Source: Spirometra erinaceieuropaei (Eukaryota > Platyhelminthes > Cestoda > Diphyllobothriidea > Diphyllobothriidae). Taken from it: a stretch of DNA of 64,000 nucleotides. Where the stretch lies: contig CACRXP010000006.1 in assembly GCA_902702965.1 (NCBI GenBank), forward strand, positions 1,819,270-1,883,269, given 5' to 3'. The translations under genes and the position numbers were made by a program. Of the stretch, positions 48,081 through 60,000 are shown piece by piece; position 1 is the first letter of the stretch; each line of letters starts with the position of its first letter. A model generated the notes under the pieces. The model worked only from the letters and a program-made list of their open reading frames with translations, did no database searches and was not told the DNA's origin.

Positions 48081-51000
48081 TACTACTACTACCACTACTA
48101 CTACTACTGCTACTACTACTAATTACTACGGGCGACTGAGGTCGCGGGGGGCAGTCCTCAGCACTGTCAGCTTGAGGAATTGAATAATTTTCAATACCTC
48201 TGGACGAAATGACTGGCATACGGATAGAGCAAGGACGACATCGTCACCCGAAAAAAATGTTGTATGAAGAGATTTCCCAAGCCTCATCGCGATATCTTCG
48301 CTGTAAAATCAACTTGCCTGTGTCTGGCGATCCGGTGCTACTATACCGTGATTCCTACCTTTGTTTATTGTCCATACTTCAGCATACCCTTAAAAGTGTT
48401 GTTACGAGAGTTTTGAACTGAAGCGATGCACAGTGAAGAAGCGGCACCACGATATCTCCTCCGAATGATCTCCTAGTGGAGGAAGAATCTTTCTGCAAGT
48501 GCGATAGGCCAGTGATGTTCACGGACAAGAATGTCTGTGGGCAGAATGTGCCGGTATGAGGCTGTAAAAGAAAGGATTGCCAGTCTGTTCGATCAGCGAG
48601 AAAGGGGAACGAATACCCCGCTTATTGCGATCTGAACGGAAAACTCTACTGTAATGCTGTAAAGCTGAATGGAACACCGAAAACCTAATACAAATTGAAG
48701 AGGTCGAGTTTGCAGGGTGCCGTAAGTACAATCGTGGTGGAGATGCCCCTGCCGAAGAAAACGATGGCGATCCAGTACATAGTTACTGGAACCACGGCTC
48801 ACGCATAGGGTGGACGCGAAGTAGAAGCAGGTTCAACAATACATTCTGACGAATGGCCAGCTTATCGGCAACTTGATCAGTCTGGGTACGATCACAAAAC
48901 CGTCAATCACCAGCAAAATTACGTTAATTCGAATACAGGCGTGCACGCCCAGCTAATCGAGGAGACTTGGCTAGACAGCACAATTGAGGTTTTGAAGAAA
49001 AATCACGTAGTCCTACAGCATTTACTTCGGAAACGCTGGAATGAACACTGCTGGCGTGTTTTGGAGGGAGATGATTACTTCGTATATCGAAGAAGTATTT
49101 GTTGTTTTAATTGTTGTCATCTAATCCAGACTTAATTTTCGCGATATAGACGACATATTTTAAATCCGATTTTGATTTCTGACTAGTACCTGCTAGGGTA
49201 GGAATCACGCTATAGTAAAATACCGGTAGTAGGAATCACGCTATAGAAACACCGACAGTCCTCGTGTGCGGACGATGAATGGGTGAAAACTGGGGGGTAC
49301 TTGATAATCTTCGGCTATCTGCGAACCATCCTTCGAGTGAAGTGCACCGACTGCGTTTCAAGTGAGACAGTCCGCACCCGCTGTGATAACATCGCGAGGG
49401 TACCTCGGACGAATTTTGTGCAGACTACGGCTGCCATAACTGCAGGTCAATTAGTTGATCGCCCGCATGCAGACGGTTGATTGCTCAGATGACTTCTTGA
49501 TGCCAGATTACGTTTGACCTTCTCCCCCGCTTATGATCCCCCCCCTCCCCATCTCTAGCCGGCCTCACTGCTGTCTGATTAGTCGTCGACCCGGAGGCTG
49601 CATTAGCCGTGCATATTGTCGCCAGCTTTTCTTATTCTGAAAATGCTGAATATTACTCACTTTACCTCCTCAGGTGACTCCTTCGGTGCCACAGCCCTCT
49701 TCTACCTCGGCTTCAGCATGGTGGGTCGACTGAAGACCATCAGTCGTCACGGCGTCCATATCCTCGTCCTCATCCTCCTAGGCAAGACGTAAGTTCACTT
49801 TTCGGCAACCTTCCCGCAACTTCACTCCTGCCCAGGGCTTCTGCGACCGGCACCGTACTGCGAAGTTTTGTCAGCCGCTAGCAACTATTCGAAGTGAGAG
49901 GACGACCACCTGCCGACAAAATTTACGGCGTACCATGCTACCGGCGCACAAGAACTTTTGTTCAAGTTTGAGTCGAGGCCGTGGAAGCGAATTTATAGCC
50001 ACGAGTTTGCGGAATTCTTCCCTGGTGAACTATCAGAGCTTAGAGGAAAGCGACTGGACAAAGAGGTGGACCTGACACATTAGCTCCGCTCGTGACTGCT
50101 GTTGGCCGCAGCGACCTTGATTGCAGCAGCCAACCGGGGAACTGGTCTACGTCCTCGATCCTGGTTGCGTAGGGCCTGGTAGTAGCCGAATTCCCCTGCC
50201 TCAACCACCTCTCGCGCTGATTTGTAACTGGTTCGTCGCAGCATATCGTGCCCCATTGTTACCAACCGAGAGGCTGCTCCATCCCTCCGTCAGAAGCGTG
50301 TGATCCCCCAAGACCGTCCGATTTTCTGAGCCAAGAACCTGCCTGTTCCGTGGTTTTATGACAGCAACTGTAAGACCCTCGGTCTGGTGGAAGGATGCCG
50401 GCCAGCTTCATAGTGTCGACAGTGGCCCATGCCCATGTTGTGCGTAGAGCGAGAGGGAGGGAGGAAGGAGATGGAAGCGAGAAATGCCGATGTATCTTTT
50501 GTTAAGCTGACCAGTTGGCGCTAGAATCACTTGCTTCCAGGTGTGTGTGGCTTTCAGTAGAGAGCGTACTGATGTCGCAACTTGTACAGCAGCCGACTTA
50601 TCTCATTAAATTTTACCCTAAATTCTGAAATGTGTTCCGGATTAGAAAGGATTACTTAGATGGGGTAGTAACGTTTGTCATTCTTCAGCATAGGGCAACG
50701 GTAGGATGAAAAATCCCACTTAATTATCGGTAGGCTGTGGATCGCGTCATACGGGATTGGTAGTAATGAGGGATTTTACGAGCGGGGCAGCATGCCAGAC
50801 ACCAGGCTGATGAACTGCAGGAAAGCACAGAAATTGTTTCGAGTTCTGCCGAAAGCGTTGTTGGACGCTTTTGTTTGGCAGCGGAAATGAGCGCGTTAAT
50901 TAAGAAATAAACAAAAAGCAAATTTTCAAAAAATTACGGAGTTTGAGTAATGGTTTGAGGTCATGGGCAGTAATTGTTTTTGTTTTTGTCTGAAGCGTCC

Positions 51001-54000
51001 TGCAAATGGATGCCGATACAAAATCCCACGATCCGTAGTCTGCTGCCAGTTAAGTGAGGTCCTTCACCCGACCGTTGCCCAGCCTATTTCGAAGATATTT
51101 CAGTCACGTCGGGATACCGGCTCCTTAAGAAAGATTCTTTTCGGCCGCCTGCAAGCAAACTACATGATAAACGATGACCACTTAAGTAGTATTGATTTTT
51201 TCCGTGGTCTTCGACGTCCCCTTGAATCCGAATGTATTTTACGGAATATAGGTGCAAAAATATTCCCTTTTCCACACGCACTGTGTAGTAAATTACTTCT
51301 CTTCAACTTTTGCACTTGAAGAAAACACCACGGCGCTTTTTAGGTAAACTTTCAATTCCCGAATAATTTTGGACCTGACCTGCAGTTGCACGTCCACCTG
51401 GGGTTTCAGAACTGCATGCTGCATGTTTTCCGTCATATAGGACTCATCATGTGTTGCAGTGGATGCGGCCGTTTCATATACCGCATAAGTAGCATTAGTA
51501 AACGTACAGAGAGGATGCTGGGTGAGCGGACAGTCTGCGGTCTTAAAAAATCTCACAATCGTAAACTTTTTTTAAAATCGGAAGCTACCCTTTCTTTAAG
51601 TATAACATTTTAAAGATGACGTTATTTGCTACCAAATGAGTGGAAGAAGGAATATTTTTGCCCTTGTCTTCTATGAAGTATATTTTGAATTTATAAGGCC
51701 ATCAAACATCAGTGAGGGGAAAATCATACTTGAAGAAGGAGAAACGATCGCTGGGACAAGAGCTTTATTAGCCTGACTTTTCGGATTCCTGCTCGAAGCC
51801 ATCATCAGAGACAAAAGAACAGACACGGGTGGTTCATGCACAAGGGGCTGCAGTATTTATAGGATGCAGTAGCCATGCTACCACATACCTATGAATATTC
51901 ACGGTTCCTCCCCTTCATCGGGGATCGTTGCACGTGGCGTGATGGCCGACATTCGCGCCGTTAATTGCTGCAATTTCATCACGTGCGTTGGATGTTGGCG
52001 TGATGATTGCTCGACCATCTGACGCGCTGACCCGGGTGTTGGGAAAAGTGTTCACTTGTGCGCTCCCCACGTGGCTAATTACTCCGCCTAGGCGAAGTCT
52101 CAGCACCCAGTATGGAAGGGGAAGGTCATTGTACTTGTTAATGGACTGGGGACCGTGGTTGGGGTTGGAGTTGCACGCAGACCGAAGGCAACCATCAGGC
52201 GTCAGGTATTGAAGACGAAAGACCCACTGCCACGGCTAGAAACATCTGGAGTCGTTTATCGGATCTGGTGCAGTTGCGGACAAAGCAACTACGTCGGAGA
52301 AACCGGAAGACAGCTCCGAAGGCGAATGGCTGAACAAACGACAGCCGTGCGAAGAAAGGACGCCAGCTCTCAAGTTGCAGCTCATTCGAGGAGATCCGGC
52401 CACACATTAAAATTTGACGAGGCTGAGATTCTCGCAAGAGGTGACAACCGCGTGAGCCGAGTGATACTTGAATCATGATTTACTGGCCCCCAGTCCATTA
52501 ACAAGTGCAATGACCTTCCCCTTCCATACTCGGTGCTGAGACTTCGGCTAGGCGGAGTAATTAGCCATGCGGGGAGCGCACAAGTGAACACTTTTCCCAA
52601 ATCCACTGTCGGTGGGTCAGATGGTCGAGAAATCATCACACCAACATTCAACGCACGTGATGGAATTGCAGCAATTAACGACGCGAATGTCGGCCATCAA
52701 ACAACTAGCACATCAAGTGCGACGATCCCGGATGAAGGGGGGAACCGTCAATGTTCATAGGTATGCGATAGCATGACGACTGCATCCTATAAATACCGCA
52801 GCCCCTTGTGCATGAACTACCTGTATCAGCTCTTTTGTCTCTGATGATGGGTTCGAGCAGGAATCCGAAAAGTCAGGCTAATAAAGTTCTTGTCCCAACG
52901 ATCGTGTCTCCTTCTTCAAGACTACTTCCTGGGACTCGTCTCTTCGCTTCTATTGAAAAATCATACTACTTAAGCGGTCATTTTCTACCATGTGGTTTGC
53001 TTGCAGGCGGCCGAAAAGAATCCTATCCCGACATCCTGGCGTGACTGAAATACCATCGAACTATACTGAAGAAGGATCCATACTACTACCCCTTCCCCAA
53101 GTAATCCTCTCTAAGCCAGAACACATTTCGCAATTTCGGTTAACGTTCGATGACATAGACCAGCTACTATACCTCACCAGGGGTGACGATATGTACCTGC
53201 GGTTCGACCCATTCTCCCCTGCAGCGACGGAGACGGAATATCCATGAACCACCTTTACGTCCTGGCCGGGCCAGGTTTTGAGCTGACCCCATTTTGGACT
53301 TCTGCGGTTGATAATCAGCGGCAACACTGGGCCCATGCCACCCCAGCCGTCTTTCGTGCTGGAGCTCAGAAAGTTCGGCATTGTTAAGTAGCTCAAGTGG
53401 TTAGAGAGTTTGGCTGTACTAAAGCCTTCCCCTTACTGCGTGGGTTCGAATCCCACCGAGGCGCCGTGATTTTCACAGTTGGGCCAATATGAATTATTCA
53501 AAATCTGCCAAAATATCTATGAATTACCTGAGCCTAGTAGTCATCTGGTGGATTCTAGGTGAATGACTTAGGAAATCCTGCTTGGGCAGTCAACTTACTG
53601 TATCAGATTTGGTGCATTCCAGACGTTGCAGTAGGTTGGGCGGGTTACTTGACCCGAATGTGATTAAACTCGCGTCGTCCGGCGGTGCTTCGTAGCTCAG
53701 GTAGCTAGAGCGTTGGCTGTACTAAAGCCTTCCTCTTACTGCGCGGGTTTGAATCCCACCGAGGCACCGAGTTTTTCACATTTGGGTCAATATGAAAAAA
53801 AATATGGTTTTATTCGAATTACCGGTCAGTCACACACACACACACACACACTACAAGTATAGGCCAATTTGGTTCACATTTCTTTGCGCACCGAATGTCT
53901 CACACGAGAGGGCTGGCATCGCAAGTATTCACTCGTTTGAACTGTTTCCTGGTCAGACTTTGGTGGTGTCTTTTTGCTGTTAGCTGTGACTGTTTCTTCA

Positions 54001-57000
54001 GCTGCGTTGCGAGAGAATGTGCAAAGCAATCTTAGGACTGTTTGGCACCGATTACACACTTATGGCACTCAAGGGCTGTCTTTGCTATGTTCTCGAGCAT
54101 CCCACCAGGACTTTGGTGTTTAGAGGGTGCATGTGGAAAGTCGGGTTGATTGTCCTATGACCTGAAAATTGCAAAATAGGACTTCGACTTGCCCCCTGGA
54201 CATCACTGCCGCATTTGTGATGCTGTGTGTTAAGAAGCCACAGCGAAGTGGGTATGAGCTCTTCACCGAGTTGCATTGCAAGTTAGCGCACATCTGAATC
54301 GACCGCCGCCGCCGCCACCACCACCACCACCACCATCACCACCACCACCACCACCACCACCACCACCACCACCACCACCACCACCACCACCACCACCACC
54401 ACCACGCGGTCTCTCCATGCGCCTGTGTTATCAAAACCAAAGGCTGTTTTCTCAAAACAATTTAACCGTCGCTGCATATCGACAACTTTTTAATCTACAC
54501 AAAGTGAGTTGGTGGAACCTTTGAACTTTTCCTACCTTGCCGCCGTCCGCCCACGTGTGCGCTCGCGGCCACGCAATTTATTTTGTCGGAAATGCTTGCA
54601 TCCCAGCGCATGCCCAGAACATCGTCACGAGAACAACCAATCAGCGCACGAAAAAATCGACTCTTCACTTTTCTACTGACTGGGTAGGGTCACATGCAAC
54701 TTAAAAAAGAGCACGTGGACAGCAGACAGCTAGGATGCTGCGAATGCAAATATCTTACTAGACGCATGCGGCGAGGGCCGTCCATGAGAATTTAGGTGGA
54801 CCAGCCAACGCCTATCCGCCGCAAGGGCTTGGATTGCGTCCTTTTCTACGAATTTATTTCAAGCGTATTTTTTTGTTCTGGCGACCAAAGTTGACGCCAA
54901 CACCGCTTACTGACCGCTGATCGGTCTTATCCGTCGCCAGTTTGGTGGCTGACAGTTTCGTAAGCCGGCTTAAGAGGCTTGGCCATCGACAGATTAGTGG
55001 GTTAAGAAGTGGCAGTAGCCAGTGTGGAGTTCAGTTAACCGCCTTCCTCCACAGCCTTACGTAGGCTGAGCAAACTCTATCCGCCGACTTTTCGTGTGCT
55101 CTGTTGAGCCTGCTACATCCGATAACTTCGCTGGTATTGCGCTAGTCATCAGATGATATTTTTTGGTAACCTTCCAGAGTCAAAGGGTACGAGTAGTTCT
55201 CCACAATAGTCTCTCGAATACTGTGACGTGCAGTACGCAAGCCACCTCCGATGATGGAAGCTTGTCTGCTTTCGAAACGTCAGGCAAATAAACTCATGGT
55301 TCCTGTGATCGCCTTATCTTCTCATATATATATATATATATATATATTAAAGGTATTATACCGTACTCCCGACGTAGATACTTGCTAAAAGCCCAGACAC
55401 GTGTTTCGCCGATATTCTGCCGCTGCGTGACACAGCTGCGAGGGGTTCGGCTCTTCAGTGGGACCCCCAGCGTTCTCTAGCGGTTTCTGGCATATGAACT
55501 CCAGAGAATAATCAAGCGAATAATTTCAGAAATTAATCAGTGCAGGACTTGGAGTTAAATCTCCGGGACATGACTTTTTTAGGGTCAGAACCGAAATTTC
55601 AATGAACATTTGAGTCGAAGACAATCAACTACTGTGGAATAACCACGTAATGCCCATTCTACAAACAAGTAGTACTACGAGTAGCATGAAATCCATATAG
55701 TAAAGGTATTGTACCGTACTCCCGACGTAGAGGGGAAACGACAGAGTCTGGGGGGTAGATTGATACAGCACTGTTTCGGGCTGGTTTGCCTTCATTCAGC
55801 CAATCATAACGCTGACCACCAGCTGGGACCGGAAACACAAACATGCTCACAGACACATCTGGCTCAACTGGTCCACCACTGGAGTCTACCAGATGGGTCA
55901 TAAGCACTTCATCGAACCGAAGTTCATCAGTGCCTCGTCAACCTGCCAGTCTCTGTCGCTCCAGCTCATGTATATGCATATATATGTTTATTCAGAATGT
56001 TATTACCGACAATGACAAAGGAGACTGGAATGACCATTTCTGGCTTATTAGCCGTCGTCAGTCAGTCATACCCAACCCCGAAGTGTGGAACACCTGGGGC
56101 TCGAACTCGCGACCTGTTAGAAGTCAAACGCCTCTAACCACCTGGCCAGGGACCCGTTGTCCTGTCGGCACAGATACTAGCTAAAAGCCCAGACATGTGT
56201 TTCGCCGATATTCTACCGCTACATGACACAGGTGTGTGGGTTCGGCTCGTCAGTGGGTCCTCCAAGCGTCCCCGGTGTGCTTTCTAGTAGATACTCTAGT
56301 TTCAACGTTCCAGCTTTTCAACCTCAAAAATTACTCGTTAGCCTGGAATAAATCAATCGGAAGGCAGCTTCATAAGCTCAATCTGAAAGCTCAACTAGAC
56401 ATTGCTGGCTATTTTTTGCCCCCAGCGCCCGCGCATAGGCGCCTTCGTAGCTAACAGATCGGGTTTAACCTCTTCTACAGTAGGCTAGACTGAAAGCTCG
56501 AATTCATGGCATCCTAGGCACCTTGGATGCCATATTTCGCAGTTTCCGGTTCAGTTTAAGCATCGTTGGCCTTGTCGCTTGCACTGAAACGTCGCCAGAA
56601 AATCAATAAATCGGTTCGATTGGTGGCTTAGTGCATCGCTACTGCGATTTGACCTCGTGCAGTATCTTTGCGACAGCTTGGAGAGTGTAACTTCCTTGGC
56701 GTTAAGGTTTTTGCTCTTGACTAACGGCTTTATTTTGCTCCAAACGAGAAATCGTGGGCGGAGCTGTTCGTACGTTTTAACGCTTTGAAGAATCGACAAA
56801 GGCCTGCGTTGGATGATCTTAGCTCAGGATATCTTTGAACCCCCTGTTTCCAAGAGAAGGAGACTTCGGTGGCAAGCAAAGGAAATAAATAAAAAGACGG
56901 GAAATTTTCTCACCATCATTCGGCATAAATTGTCGCGAGCACAAAAACACGCGCTGGCCAGAGGGGACTGAGCACCGAACTCTGGTCCGTCTCTTTTGAC

Positions 57001-60000
57001 TCGAAGGCTACACTCGCATTAATTTTCCAAGTTAGGGAAGGGGAGGCTTGCAGAACGTCTGGGTGGAACTACTGGTACCCCCAGGAAGTCCCACTCTCAT
57101 CCCCAGCTGATAGAGGCTCGGAGCGTCGGCTTGTGCACGGGAGAGGGAAGAGAGATAGACTTTCATCGCACATCAGCGTATCCTCCACCAATAATGAGTC
57201 ATATCGCGGTGCGCTTAAAGCCTTGGCTTGGAGGGTTGCCAACTGACGATCCAACCTGAACCCTGCGGACTGAGAGTCAGACTGTAACGGCCTCTTCTTT
57301 ATGCCACCTGTATGACATTCCTGCTTCGTTGGGATCCGTTTCGTCTTCCACCTGTTGTGTAAAGTCCTGGTCGTTTGCTTACAGACCAGGGGATGCGATT
57401 GCACGCCTAGGTGCGCGGGTTCACACCGCGGTCAGTCACCTACGCCCTCTGCCACCTCCGATCTTCTTGACCTGGTCCTGACACCAGGCCCAGGTGCGGA
57501 GATGAGGAGGAGAGAGTGCGGTGGATGCAGTGCAAGTCTACTATCACTGTCAGCTTGGATGAGATCAATGACCCGTTTCACAACTCTCTTTAGATCAGAT
57601 TAACCAGGAATTATATCTGGTGCTCCACATTACCCCGTGTATGCTACCCTCAACGTCTTTGGCCGCTACACTGGTGGCAGCGGTGGGATGGAGAGGAGCA
57701 CACACCTCGCTCCCCCTTCCGACCACAGACCCTATCAGCACTGAGGACAGTGCTGCATCTCAGAAGGGGGGGGGGTTATGTAACAGACCACAAGTTTCGC
57801 AGGGTTGTTTGAAAGAAGTGAGGTCTCTTTTTGGCGCGGATGCCGGATGTGATCGTCTGCCAGCGAAGATGGCCAGTGTTCCTTCCCTCCCTAACGCTCA
57901 CTTCGCCTCCCTCGCGTAGGCCATATCGCACCTCCCTTACCGTCAGTCCACTCCCGGCTCTTACCCGCAGTTGACGACAGCGCTGCATCCCCCCACTGGT
58001 ATCCAACTGATATGGCGTGACCATTGTTGCGTCAAGCAGTGTGAGTGTGTCCCTGTCTGTGACCTTTATCAGATCCGAATTGTCTTCACCTGTTGTGTGA
58101 TATTCTGGTCGTTTGTTTACAGACCAGGGGATGCGATTGCTAGCCTAGGTGCGCGGGTTCACACCGCGGTCAGTCACCTACGCCCTCTACCACCTCCGAT
58201 CTTCTTGACCTAGTCCTGACACCAGGCCCAGGTTGGGGGAGGAGGAGAGAGTGCGGTGGATGCAGTGCAAGTCTACTATCACTATAAACTAATTCACGCG
58301 CAAGTCATCGTCCCCGCACCCACCCTCCTGTAGAGCGCACGATGGGCATCGTCGGTAAAGACGGTTAAACTGTCATAATAAATCCGCCGCGCCTAAATAC
58401 CTCACGACTCGCAACTCGCGTCGTGGCTTTGAAGACTGCCAACCAACTGGGTAGTTCGGTCCTCGGCTGCTGGAAGACCAAGGGTTAGATTGTAATGCCT
58501 GCCTCTCAAGTTAGCCGCTCTTACACATTTGGGATCCGAGTTACCCCCACAGAAACCTGGTACATGGCGTGGGAGCTAGGTCCTGTGTGGAACGCGTTGA
58601 CAGGCTGTTCAGTTTTGTCAACCGCAGCACTCACATCCACCTCTAGCAGTCTTGGCATTGTCTTGCTATCTGAGCCGGGGAGGAGGGAGTGTGGTGGATG
58701 CTGTGAAAGTCCGTTATCACTTTAAACCAGTCGACGCACAAGTAACCGGTGATGCACCCACATAGAGTCGGTTGAGCTCTCAAACCCCAGGAGGCAGGGC
58801 TGAGTTGCGCCTAACCATGACTAGTGGACACTTGCGAGGCACCAAACTCACCCTACTACAAACTGCTTCCGTAATTTCCACCCGCCGGACCTCACTCCCT
58901 GGTGCATCGCCTCAGTGAGGGTTGTCAAAAGTTCACGCCGAGAGCACGTCAGTGCAACTTGACTTTCAGTCCCACGGAACACAATTACACCCCGCCTGGC
59001 AGCCTTCCAAGTCAGGTTGTTTTTGACCTTTACAATAGTTTACAAGCCTGGTCGGCTGTTTACAGTGAGGGATTATTTCGCGCGCGGCGAGATCGGTCTG
59101 ACCCTCTGCCGCTGGCAAAACAAGATAGAACCGAGCGAGGATTAGATGTACCCCAGAGTCCTGTACTTCGTTCCCACGTCTTCCTCGCGGTTGACTCAAC
59201 TACGTCGTCTTTTTAGCGGGCAGTCCACTACGACCATGCCCACGCACACCGCGACAACGTAATTAGCCATTCAACCCGGCGGGTTTGAGCGGGGAGGGGT
59301 AGAGGTACGCCTTGCTCTGTCTTAGGCAGGCTCTGTAAGCAAGAGTTGAAGTACACACTCCGGTGCAACTCCGATTGAAACTTGTTGTTTAAAGTGTTAT
59401 GAGGCGCGCAATGTCATAATATAAAGTTTATTCGTCGCAGGTGATGGGGACCCCTGCTGTCAAGAGGACGCAGCACTGACGTACACCAGCAATGGGCTAC
59501 GGAGGAGTCGGCCTGCGTAGCTTTCACCTTCCCCGCTCTCCCCACACCCGTCCTGCTCCAACGCCTAGACAGGGTCAAGACGACTAGCGATGAGCGTGAA
59601 CGCAGTAGCCGATGAATATGGGTCCGGTCTCTGCGTACACACTAACCAGACGTCGAAGACAGTCTCGTATCTCGTGCGAAGTGGAGTTGCCATAGGAGGC
59701 TATTGCAGTCTGACCCTCAAGCTGATGGATGGCTGTGTTATGCCGTCAGTCGGAAACCTTTAAAACTAGGATTTTTAGCGCGTCCTGATGGTTTAAAACA
59801 CATCAGATCTGTTGTAGTCTGCTGGACCTGGGCAATACCGATCTCTCTCTCTCTTCTCTCACTCGTACCGATGCTTCGTAAATCATCCGTCAACGCTTGC
59901 GCTGGTCGCATCTAATAAACAAATTAAATCAAGAGGACCTACCTGTCAATGTATGCTCCTAACACCTCTCGAAGCCCGCGGGTATTCAAACCATTTATCA

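Larger units (their letters stand above)
51731..52956 (+). mobile_element. Penelope-like element (1226 bp) with inverted arms and 11-bp target duplication
   Basis: AAAATCATACT flanks it at 51720-51730 and 52957-52967. Removing the element and one duplicate restores the fold-back sequence seen in P1, P2 and P4, so the ends are exact. The left arm (51731 to about 52153) is an inverted copy of the right arm (about 52488-52918), each with a hammerhead and the C-terminal coding text. A 38-nt tail (52919-52956) is present only on the right, reminiscent of the roughly 34-bp extension reported for Penelope. The centre encodes the GIY-YIG endonuclease. The RT is missing, so this is a 5'-truncated copy. 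Confidence 0.85.
50600..53165. mobile_element. Fold-back element P3, interrupted by a Penelope-like insertion
   Basis: The left end TCTGAAATGTGTTCCGG and GGATTACTTAGATGGGG is mirrored by CCCCAAGTAATCCTC and CCAGAACACATTTCG at the right end (about 53095-53135). The right arm also has GGCGGCCGAAAAGAATCC, the mirror of GATTCTTTTCGGCCGCCTGC at 51134-51153. A PLE occupies 51731-52956. Without it the element would be about 1.3 kb, close to its relatives. Confidence 0.75.

Noticed and set aside
47871..48219. Poly-Leu, poly-Tyr and poly-Val frames
   Set aside because: They are translations of the CTA microsatellite.
54276..54524. Poly-Pro open frame
   Set aside because: It is a CCA/CAC triplet run with no supporting context.
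57620..57780. GTGGCAGCGGTGGGAT string and TGTAACAG, recalling LTR retrotransposon features
   Set aside because: No pair of LTRs, no primer-binding site and no gag or pol frame could be seen.
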